Below, piece by piece: positions 34,438-45,400 of a stretch of DNA of 64,000 nt. The stretch is from Nereocystis luetkeana (taxonomy: Eukaryota > Sar > Phaeophyceae > Laminariales > Laminariaceae): NCBI GenBank assembly GCA_031213475.1, contig JARUPZ010000027.1, positions 310,001 through 374,000 on the forward strand, given 5' to 3'. Below the pieces are notes generated by a model that had not been told where the DNA came from, searched no databases, and saw nothing but the letters and a program-made list of their open reading frames with translations. The first letter of the stretch is position 1; every line of letters begins with the position of its first letter. A program made the position numbers and the translations under genes.

Positions 34438-35125
34438 TTTGAGTCTTCGGGCGGGTTCCCGTGGGACATCCCATGGGGTGCCGAGGGGTCCCGCGGTCTC
34501 CCATGTGGGACCCGACGGCTTCCTAAGATACGACATCCCAATAAGGATATCGAAGATTGCCGCGAAATACCATGGTATGGCATTCCATGGGATCCCACGT
34601 TGGACCTCGCGGAATGTTGTGGGATATCATGACAATTCACGCGCAGATGACCGAGGGAATCCTGCATGGAAAACCATCGCGGGGCCTCCGAGGGAAGGGA
34701 TGAGTGCTAGCGATAGTGTTAGGGTCAGGGTGCTTGTGGGAACTAGAGAGAGCACGCGGGAACTGGCGAGAACCCGTGGGAATTTTGCCGCCGAAGTTTC
34801 CGGAAACTTGCGGGAACAACAAAATAGAGACAAACTGGCCGTCCCGGGAATTACGCGGGGTCACACGGGAACTCGCGAGAACCCGTGAATTATCCAGGGA
34901 TCTCGACAGTTGTCCTGGGATCCCAGGGGAATTTCCAAGAGACGTGCAGTTCCATGGAGTCCGATGGGATTTTTCCAGGGGTCTCACGGGGGCCCATGGG
35001 AATCCTCCGTGCGACATCCCGCGGGATGACAAAAGACGCCACGGGGCGGTCCCGTGGCATCCCATGACGCATCCACGGGAGCCCGTGGGATCCCATCCTC
35101 CCATGCTCCCACTGGATCCCACAAC
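34438..35125. repeat. CCCATGGG/CCCGTGGG mosaic
   Basis: About 0.7 kb of degenerate units around GTGGGATCCCATGGGA, GGAACTCGCGAGAACCCG and CGCGGGA. The core is GC-extended compared with the other arrays, and the middle part (34740-34880) shifts to GGGAACT/GCGAGAA units. Palindromic hexamers (CCATGG, GGATCC, TCGCGA) are very frequent. Confidence 0.75.
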
Positions 35126-35220
35126 GAAGCACAATGATGCACCGCCATACTGGGCTGAGACAACTGCATACCGAATACAGCCGCAGGGTGTTCCGACTTC
35201 GAAGTTCTTCCTAGGTGCAC

Positions 35221-35445
35221 CTATTTAAATTGTGCGGGTGGGCTTAGAGAAACAGTTACTACTGAGGGGTTTGACATTTTTACGAACACGCTGGGTAAAG
35301 AGGTCCGCGTGACGCATGGTTTGGCCTCTTCGGCTCCAAAAACGGTCAATGCTGCGCCTAAACCGAGCTTTGAGCAGGGAGGAGTCGGTTCATCGATATC
35401 CGATGTGTCTTCCCGCAAGTATTGGTATAACGGTGCCCCTGCCAA
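35221..35445 (-). other. unassigned ORF, possible exon or element remnant
   Basis: A 74-codon minus-strand frame (…SVFVKMSNPSVVTVSLSPP…) that stays open further upstream in a neighbouring frame. The composition is protein-like, but no family is recognised. It lies between a palindrome mosaic and a dispersed 60-bp repeat, so a remnant of a mobile element is possible. Confidence 0.25.
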
Positions 35446-35738
35446 CTGTAGTACCTAAGAATGTACGATTTTTTCGTGTGGAGGGCGGGGGGGGGGGCAA
35501 GACCAATGATCTGCCTTCAGGCGGGCACGGAACTAATTTAAGTAAGGGTTCTCTACAGGTAACCGTGGTGAGGCGGGGTGTTTGTCGCAGAAATTGCCGG
35601 ACAGCCACTGCAGTAGTACATATAGTGGCCGGAACGAGATGGGTTTTGAGGCGAGTTTCCGATTATTTTATCATTTACCTGGTACAGCGGTTTACCGCCT
35701 TTACTAGTTCCTACGATTCCCAAAGCAAAAGACAAAAA

Positions 35739-35803
35739 CTGTGCATTTTTCAAGTAAAAAACATCCCTAAAGATCCCTTCTGCCAGACTGCTAAACCTAC
35801 TCG
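35739..35803. repeat. 60-bp dispersed repeat, inverse of 19666-19728
   Basis: TTTTTCAAGTAAAAAACATC through CTTCTGCCAGACTGCTAAAC matches the complement of 19666-19728 at most positions. Confidence 0.55.
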
Positions 35804-36302
35804 GAATGCTGATATACACACGTATGAATACTGCACATACATATATACCAAGCAGTATAAAACATGTACGGAGAGACAGAGAGGCCGCGTCACAGCTCTT
35901 ACACATCGGATATATCGGGTAATATGTTGGATGAACATCATACATGTTTCGCTTTAAAAATTACAAATACAACAGCTACAAAAACAGTGGCTTTTTAGAG
36001 TCGACTCTATTGATTGGTCAGCTGGGCGGTTAAATGATATTTTTATGTCGCGCGTGTTCTACCGTAGACAGTAGTACAACTCCACTAACAACTCAGCGTG
36101 TTCCATAGCGAAATGGACATACTCTAGTTACCAGTACATGTGCTGCTTCTGTAGCCTTTTCGTCAAAAAATAATGCAGATTGAACACGTCGCAGCAGCAG
36201 TACTACTGTCGATAGTGTAAACTGAGTACCTATACAAATATCATACTACGGTACACCAACAACAGCAAAGCTGTCATTGCCCTCCGACTCCACAATCGCC
36301 CT

Positions 36303-36321
36303 CATCACAACCCCCTACCCC
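36303..36321 (+). promoter_or_regulatory. C-rich upstream block of gene C
   Basis: CATCACAACCCCCTACCCC, 178 bp before the gene C start codon, equivalent to the blocks before genes A and B. Confidence 0.4.
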
Positions 36322-36480
36322 AAAGCCCACCAATCAATCAATCTCCATTTGCCTGCTACAACAATTATTTTCTTCTCCCGGCGAGGGCCTCGAACACAAC
36401 GTGTACCCGCCACCTCGCTCACACCAGCGACGCACCAGTGACCAGTGCATCGTTGTAAGAGCATTCATACCAAGAACTCA

Positions 36481-39400
36481 ATGGCGCCTCTAGCGTCCCG
36501 CTTTCATACCTGTACTGCCGCCGTCGCCCTCGTGGCGGGAGTATGTTCACCACTATCACCATCGATCTTCGCCTCAGCCCTCGAGCTCACCATATTTGAC
36601 TGTTCGGGCGTACGACACCTTCCCACCGATTCGATGACCGAAGACGTCAACGTGTTCCTTGCCGACGCCACCCGCTTCAAGTGTGACCAGGTGAGCAATG
36701 ATGGGTGCATGCATTTGTTTCCCTTCGGGCACCGTCTCGTTGGCAATACATATACTGTAGGGATTCTCGCGTTCAGGCAGCATGGGATCGATCGATTGAT
36801 CCTGGCTCTACGCGTTGCGCGCGGAGTATAATAAATAATGTCACTCATAATGAATGCGTGTGCTTTTGTTTGTCCGGGGCACCAACAGCCAAAAGGTTCG
36901 GCGGAAGTAGTTCGAGGAAAGACAGCTCGCGGGAGGGGGTGTGAATAGGCCGTAGGAGCGTAGAGGATAACAGAGAAACACCAAGAAGGGTTTTCAATCA
37001 GTCTTTTACACGCTCGCATGAATCTTACTCCAGTAGCGCAGCAGCGGGATGATACGTGATAGTTATCCAAGTACTGAGTGAGATGGATCGGGCCCATATG
37101 AAGGTTAGGGTTAGGTTTACATCAGCGAGGTTTGGAAGTGCTGTAACTCCATTCGTTGGGTCGATTAATGTCAAAAACAAATTCACACGATTTGCAGAGT
37201 ATAATCCTCTCTTGATGTGCGTGGTGGTACTACTACAGTTGTAATAGCGCCCATGTACCTCCTGGCAACTCCTTCATTTCCGCGTATGCTTACTTGCTTA
37301 CTTGAGCCTACGAGCCTACGTCATACCATTGCTTGACTTTCACGTTGTATAGATGATATACAGTACCTGGTATGCTCGTAATATGGATCGCTGCAAAGGG
37401 CTCTTCATTAACCCCTTTAGAACCGCAGTCCCGTTTTGGGGACAGACTACTTGAAGTTTGGGTGGTTTGTACCCAGGACGGAACTGCGGCTCTAAAAGGG
37501 TTGAATATAGTACAAGAAGCCCAAACTGCTGTACCAGGTGCAGTACATCTCGCCTACGAGTGATATATCGATACATAAAACAAGAGGAACAAAAATGTCA
37601 AAAGGCGACAGGGCAAGAACACGAACCTCAGGTATTAATAGTGAATACACGGCGGTCGTCTCGATGGTTGAAGTTGCCATGCTACATTCGATGGAATATT
37701 CGACAAGTATGATGCTAGGGGCATACCCCCTTAATTGTTCTTCGATATACCAGTAGGTAGGTAGGTTATGATACCTCGAACCCTTCGGACGGCATCATGA
37801 TCACACTACTTGTAGATTGGAGATTTGTCATCTGCTCGAATCTCGATAGTACAGGTCCTGGTATGTGCTCGTCTTACACACCAGTACGATGGTTATGGGA
37901 CGGGGGCGCTACCGAAAGGCAAGCACACGGTGATGCCCGTATTGAGTATCACGTGAGTGAAGTCCTCTATTCAGGCAAGATGTGCGTAACTCCTATTGGA
38001 CGTGGGTCGACGAGCGACCGAACTGTCGACGCCTTTTTTCGATCAAGAGCAACCCGTCAAGGATAGGGAGTGCAGGAGCGGCGAGGGTAACGGCGCCGGC
38101 TCTCCGGCTCTCTTGTTCTCTGCTGTGAGGGCCCGAATTTCTACATGAATCCAAGTTTCGGCCAGAAACCGGCAGCGGTCTTAAAGCGCAACAACAAAAA
38201 CAGGAGAGGAAATATATCAGGCTACGAGCACGTTGCTCACAACAACAAGAAATACAAGACATATGTAAAGACCACCGTAATTGGTACCAGTAAGAGAGTG
38301 ACAGTGGAACATTCATCAGCCCAAACGGCCCAAGGCGCATGCGGCCCTGATTGGAGCTTGCGTATTTTCTTAGGCTCCGCGGTTCGCGAAACGCATACGT
38401 TGCAAGGCACAGGAAAGGCCTTGTGTACGCTGTGGGTGAAAGATACGCTTCGAGGCGTGTTTTAAAAAGAGGACCCGGCATCAATATACCGCGGAAGACT
38501 GCCATCGTGGCTGACATCGTCCTGGCTGGCTTTATAGGCGAGGATATGTATATGATGTGGCAAGATAGCGGACGACACCCTCTTTTCCGCGAGAGGCGTG
38601 CTGCGAACTGAGAATGCCCATAGTTTCCGGCAACTACCTGGTATCAATTATAAAGTACCATGGTCTTTTTTGGGGTCCCGTTATTCCGCCATGGGCGCTT
38701 GTCTTTGTCTTGACGATACTGTTTCGTCGTGATTCAGAAGCGGGGTCTCACAGAAGCCCCGCCCCCCCATCACGCTACGGTGCATGCACGCCTCCCTTTT
38801 GTCTCGCGGGGAAGTTAGCGCTTCCACCACTCGTCGACTCACGCCGAGTAGTGGTGGGGCTTCTAAATAAATCCACTGCGTGTTCCGCTCAGCGCTGACA
38901 GTGTTAATTCACTGGCAGGCTGGCATAAGCCTCGTCGAACCAAGGACCTATTATGATACACTACTACAGCTGTACATTTACGGCGTGATGGATTCTAGGT
39001 CGAGCGCTTCAACTGCAGGCAGGAGCGACGTGTCGCACAGAATGTAAAGATAACGCTACTACTGCTGTAGTCATTACGTCAAAACAACGACGTCACTGGC
39101 ACACGTTGGGGAAAAATCACAGAGATCAACGTGAAGATAACACACACCACACCACGGCACGCTCACACACGCGCACGCGCACGCGCACGCGCACACACAC
39201 AATTGGCATCTCAGTTGTTCAGATAAACGTCGCTACGACTGACAAACGCCGCTTCGACTGGAGCTGCGTTAAGCTTTGGCTTAACGACAACAAACATGCA
39301 ACGCATACCCTGCGCGGTCTGTTTGAGTTGGTGCCCTCCGTGCATCAGGTATTAATAATTGTTGTTCCCACAACAACAGTATTCCGACGAGTTGAGCCGT

Positions 39401-42400
39401 CTCCCCGTCAAGAATCAAGACTGTCGGGGTCGCGACAGGCTCTCACTGTATTTCGCCCGCGCATGAAAAAGACAGGGATAGAGGTTTGAAGTACCCGTGG
39501 TTCACAAGTCTAAAGCATACTGGAAGTTCATGTGCACTTACGATTGGAGGGAAAGGGTGTACGGCCAGTTACGGGCGGCATTGTTTTTGTTGCGCCCAGA
39601 TACATATTTATAGGCAAGCACCGGGACGGTGCACTTGGTGTCAACACAAAGATTGCTTAGGCTCATTCGTGTCGGAGAGTGTTTTTTCCATAATTTCCAA
39701 AGTTTGGAAATAATTGGAGATATGTATCGATATACGGAGGACAAAATGTAAATGCAAAGGTTGCTACACATAGTACCAATACAAATATCTCTTACCCTGA
39801 AAATAATAAGCTGGTGGGTTGTGTTACAAAAGGAGACCCGCCGTAGAGCTGAACCGCAGTCCATAATATGAACGAACGTTAGGGTATCAGCATGCACATT
39901 TTGCGGCAACTGCTGCAACTACTATTAATAGTTGTACAGCATGGACTTTCGCATCTATCTGTTAACATACCAGGCATGAGTTGCCAGGTACTTGACAAAA
40001 GACAACGGTCAAATATCCTCATTTTGAAACGTATACCTCGTCGTTGAGTTGTGGCACGACCACCGTGGGAAAAGGCTTCATTAATAGCTCTGCCGCCATC
40101 AGATCGTAGTATCACAATACTGCAGTAGTCCACTTTTGGTGTACGAGGTACTATACTACCTGGTGTGTTAAGATTATACCTGGTATTGAATACACATTCT
40201 GATGAGCGACCGAAGGTGGTCTTCAGAGGCTAGCGCAGAGCCGTTGCTGGACAAGCTCGGGCATCACTGATGATGTAGAAGATGCGTGTTGAGTAGAAAG
40301 TGGCGCTCCATGGGCCAACAGAAGCTTGAGGAACGATGAAGTAGAAGACGTTCAGATGAGGTTGAGAAGAGTAGAGGTGGGGGTGCGTGCAAACACTCCA
40401 GTTCCTTAATCTCGATGTTCTCTTACAGCAACGTCTATCGACGGCTTGTCGCAGCAACTCGTCGACTGCAAGAACTGCTGCAAAGTCTTCTAAATATCCC
40501 GTTAATCATACTGCGGTGTCATATATTTGAACCGCAACTTACGAAGCATTGACCCAATAGGCTATGCCTTTACTGAATATTTCTCAACACCCCCCCTCAA
40601 TGCAAGTCGAAAAAAAAACCGACGAATAGAGAGCTATTGAACATTTCTAAAGTGCTGATCATGGCTAGCGATCACCAGCACTTGCTGGAAGCGATAGAAA
40701 CACTACTAAAGTGCCGATCACGGGTAACGATCACCTGCACGTGTTGGAAGCAACGCTACTTCAGTAGAATACTGATCATGAGTACAAATAATGAAGCTTG
40801 TGCTGTGGAATGCCATTCGAAACGTGTTTCGCACTGCGTAAGTCGTCAACAGCAATGATATTCCAACCGACACAAAAAAGATCACATAACAACTTATCTC
40901 TCCTGAAGACAGGAAATCCTAAGCTAATAGTATGCTCTACTGAAGCAATAGGGCGTAGCTCAAGTAGTAAAGGTACCACCGCAGCTGAATCAAATATGAT
41001 ATACTCGTAGCACATAAGTCCCTTATTCCCGCGAAAATAGCCAGTAAAGTTGAATAAAATAGACCCAATGACTTCCTTGCTCCACTTTTTTGTTGTTTTC
41101 TTTATTGCCAGGTGAACTTGAATAGACTGTCCTTAACAACCCAGTTCGTAGCTGCTTACTGTCGTACTCAGTATTGAAAACGGACAGGCTACCTACCTAG
41201 CTTATATTTGCACAAAGGCGTAGTATCTCTAAGTTCACGTGAGATGCCTGTTTTGTTCACAACCGACGGAATTAATTATTTGTAGTCATGGTCTCTACCG
41301 ACGGAAATTAAATGGCTCAATTTGTTCAGAGGCAGAGATAAGAGAAGGACGGCCACATTCATTTCGTGCCCCCTTCTAGCTTCTCGTGATTGGTGCACGA
41401 GGAGAGCGCGGCACTGCTCGCTGCCGATTGATAGGCCTAGAGGCTAGTCCTACCGTTGTGGTTTCTGTTGTGGTTTCTTTGTTATGGTTCCTCTTCGCGA
41501 CAGCATCAGCAGCAACAGCGGCGGTTGGCAGGCTGCAGCATGCAAAGGGAGGAGGGCAAGAGACCTTGACCTTGAACTCGATCCCAATTGGGTGTGGGGT
41601 TGTCGACTCTGATGCACAATGACTCATAAGCCTGCCTCATGCGTCTGCAAGCATCGTTACCTCGATCGCTTGGGGCATGATTTTTCCCACGAGGTTTTTT
41701 ACTTGGTCGGTGCGCTCCAGTGGATAAGCAAGGTTGCTATTACATGCATGGGAAGGGTAGTACGGGTAGAAGGAGACACTCGTATAAACTTCACGTACCC
41801 GCGAATTCGCGAATCGGCCGTTCACAGGAGGGAGCAACTATGTTATTCGCGGCAGCATAGACAGGACTCGTACATCAGTAGAGAGATCTAATTGAGACGA
41901 GCGTCCCACCGGAGCAGAGGGCAAAAAATTCTGGACCAGATCGTATATACGCAGAAAGTAGTGCCCAGGAATGGAGATACATACCGGCAAACAGAGTACT
42001 CTGTGTTTGGCATTAATAGGGAACACGCTGATGACACCTGAACGGAGAGCGTATGTGCTGTACGGGCACATACAAGTACCAGGTTTCTTTCTTGTTTTCT
42101 CCCAGACACGCCGCACCCAGGAATGGGGATACATACTCTCACTTACCGGCATATACTTGAGGCATACCTGGTATTCTCGATCTCACAGCTGACGTTTTTT
42201 TCAAGGGCCAGCGCCAAGGCGTCGGCCCTCGGCCGGTCCCTCGCTACGAATAGCGATATATATCATACACGTCGTGAGACACAATGTACTGCTGTACGTA
42301 CCCACAACGCTGTGCCAGTGCACTAAAAGGCGGTCGATATTGAGGGAATATATGCCGGTGCAGGTCTCGTGGCCAGCGCTAAAGCGTCGGCCTGTGGCCC

Positions 42401-45400
42401 GTCTCTCACTAGCGATACATATCATACACGTTGCGACACACAATATATTGCTGTATGTTCCAACGACGCTGTGCCGGGGCACTAACAGGCGGTCGATGGT
42501 TGAGGGGCTATGTGCCGGCGCAGGCCTCGTGGCCGGCGCCAACGCGCCGGCTCTTGGCCCTTCCCTCACTAACGATACATATAATAAACGTCGCGGTACA
42601 CAACGATCGCGGTATGTAGCAACACCGCGGAGACGGCGCACCAGAAGGCGGTCCGTGGTGAGAGACTATGTGCGTCGATGCAGAGGACGGCCGTGCAGGG
42701 GTTCGTGGGATCCACAGTTAATATTTCAGCCGGCGTCCATGGCATGTCGGAGCGTTGGACGACATCGACTTTCTGGTCTTCACACCGCGCGGCGGGGCCG
42801 GCATCGGGGCCGGCATCAACCTTCCACTGGCACAACACCTGAGCATTTGCGGTACGCGACCGTTGCGATCGCGTCCCGCGGGCTCCCACAAGATGGCGCG
42901 GACGTCCATGTGGCACGCTCGCTTGGAGGCGCTCGAACGAGTCCTCAGTGCGGGAGATACGACCCTCGACGACCACGTTGTGGAGAGTTTTGCGATCGCC
43001 GATCGCCCGACGAACTAAGCCAGGCCGGCGGCTCTGGTCACCAAAGACTGGACACCTTCACGCTCGACCTGCGTGGGGTCCCCGATTCCTGCAGCCACGC
43101 GTCGGCCTACCCCCCGCTGGTGGAGTCCTTCCCCGTTATTCCGGGTCGCACTGGCCCCACCTTTTCGGCTACGTCGCCCTCGGCGGCTTTGTCAACGCCG
43201 AAATCCAGCAACCTTGCTTTACCTCCACCCTGGCGGCCGGGGCCGGGGGTGACGAATGCCGGTAATGGGGAAAGACCGGCAGGCGCCGCCACGATACCAC
43301 CTGCGTGTTCACCCACGTCGGTCTAGCTCGCAAGATGGGCAGCGGCAAAAAGCGCAAGTCGGCTACCGGCGGGGGGGGGGGGGGGTCGGCCGATAGCGGC
43401 GTCGCAGCCAGGGGAGCTGTATCCGGAAAACCCTGGCCAACACGGCCAAGGGCAAGGGCAGGCGGGGTCTGGGGGTGGCGGTGCAAGTGTTGGGAGCAGC
43501 GGCGGCGGCAGCGGCAATGTTCCCGGTAGCGGTAGCGGCAGCACCAGCTACAGTGGCAGCGGGGAGTCTAGTAGGGGCAGTTTCACTCGCTCGGTGGCGA
43601 CCAAGGCTGACGAGCATGGGGACGGGCCTCGCCCCTTGGCGGGGGCGAGGCCGATCGTAGGGCATACGGAAGCAGCAGCGCGAGATGCACAGCTTGCACG
43701 TCGGGGTCGGCATCCGTTGGGAGCCCAGGTCCTGGAGCAAGCGGGCATCGCACTATGCTCAGAAGTGCTGGCAGCAAGCTCATCCGCCAGTCCGTTGCGC
43801 CGTCGGCTCACCAAGCTTATACTTAGGGTTTCCGGTCTTGGACCTTTTGTTTTGTTTTTTTCGGTGGTTACTGAGGGTAGCTTCGTATTTTGACACGCGC
43901 CTCCATTCAATACGGATACGATCCAGGCGTTGCTTGAGTTCGTAGCTTGGGGTGCGTCGGAGGGCAACCTGGCTGGTACTATTACTAGTAAACTATCAGC
44001 CGTGTCACACTTCCACCGCGTAAACTTGCAAATGGAGTTGCCCACGTCGTCGCCGCTCGTTGAACGTGGATTAAAAGGGGCACGGTCGCACAATGCCGTC
44101 GGTACCCCATAAGTATTTCGTCGCCCTATTTGGTGGGACACGTTGTTGCGAGAACAGGGCCTGGCCTTGTCGTGGGGCCCGGGTGGCCGAGTCCTTTGGC
44201 TATCATTGGTATGGGGCTACGGGTTTCATTGCGAGGTCTGACGAAATATTCGCCTCTTCGTCCGGAATTGTACACCCCGTGCATCGCTTGCCGAGGGGTG
44301 ACGTAGCGTTATTCGCGGGGGAGCGGGGGTTGACCTCGTTGCAGGGGCATCAGGCTACCGGCACCGAGGTCCCCTTTCGAGGCCATAAAGGCGACCAGGC
44401 TCAGCAAGGGTCGGTTATCGTGCGCACACGCGTCGACACCTCCGGGGCGTGTTCCGGGGTAGGAGCAGTCGACGGTGCCGTCGCTCTCATGGTGGTGTTG
44501 CTGTCGGGATATCCGGCGTTGCCAGAAAGCGCCCAACTGTCGCCGTATCGGTACGGTAAGGAGAGTGAGGGGGGTACACGCAGGCCCTCGGGGTACTTTC
44601 GCGAATTGGTAGTTGAAGCGATGATTCCAGAGAAGTTGGCCTCCACTCATTGCGTATCGCCGCAACCACTACGCTGGCGGCTATGGGGGGGGGAAGGGCC
44701 GCAGAGGGCGATCCAGAGAGAAGGTAGATGGAAGTCTTCATATTTTTCCAAGACGTACACCCGCAATAACCCAGAGGACGCGGGTATGGTATCTCGTAAA
44801 CTAGCAGAGACGGGAACGATAGGGCACAGGCAGCCAGGCCAGGGTACTGTTTGGGGCCGAACACCGTAGTATCGACGCGACCTCGGAATTGGGGTATGTC
44901 AATGATTTTCTACCATTGGGGGTCTCGGTCGTCCGAGACTGCGTTTGTTAGAGCCCCGACCAGTCGGCTGGGGGGGGGAACTTCCGGGTACTGGCAGTAC
45001 GATAGGCAACGAGAGTCAGCGGCCGGTGTCGCGGATCTCGTACCACGCCAGTGGATCCCCCCTCTGAACGTCGAAGAGAGTAATAAGAACATGACAATTC
45101 GAAGGATATACAACAAAATACTCCCCCTGAACGGAAATTCAATGTTTTTAAAATGTTGATCCTGGCGAACGATAAGCAGTATTTGATGTACTCGATTGAA
45201 ACGAGACTAAAACGCCGATCATGGCTAACGATCACCAAATGGGAGCGAACACTATTATTTCCCGGAAAAAGAAAAAAAGAAATGATCGCGTTGTGGCAAT
45301 CGATCTCCAGAGCTTGGGGGTGACACAATATTAATAACAGACCGCTTGTCTGATCCTTCACGGTGCTGCTTCAGTACGTGTATTCATGTAAAGCTATCCT

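Noticed and set aside
38145-38465. AP2/ERF domain gene
   Set aside because: Only a vague spacing of a few residues fits. Listed as an unassigned ORF instead.
42274-43326. 350-codon ORF
   Set aside because: The first third runs through a tandem repeat and the rest is GC-driven open frame beside the recombinase element. No domain is visible.
44175-44210. tRNA-like GGTGGCCGAGT sequence
   Set aside because: It resembles an A box but no B box follows at the right distance, and it lies in the recombinase element.
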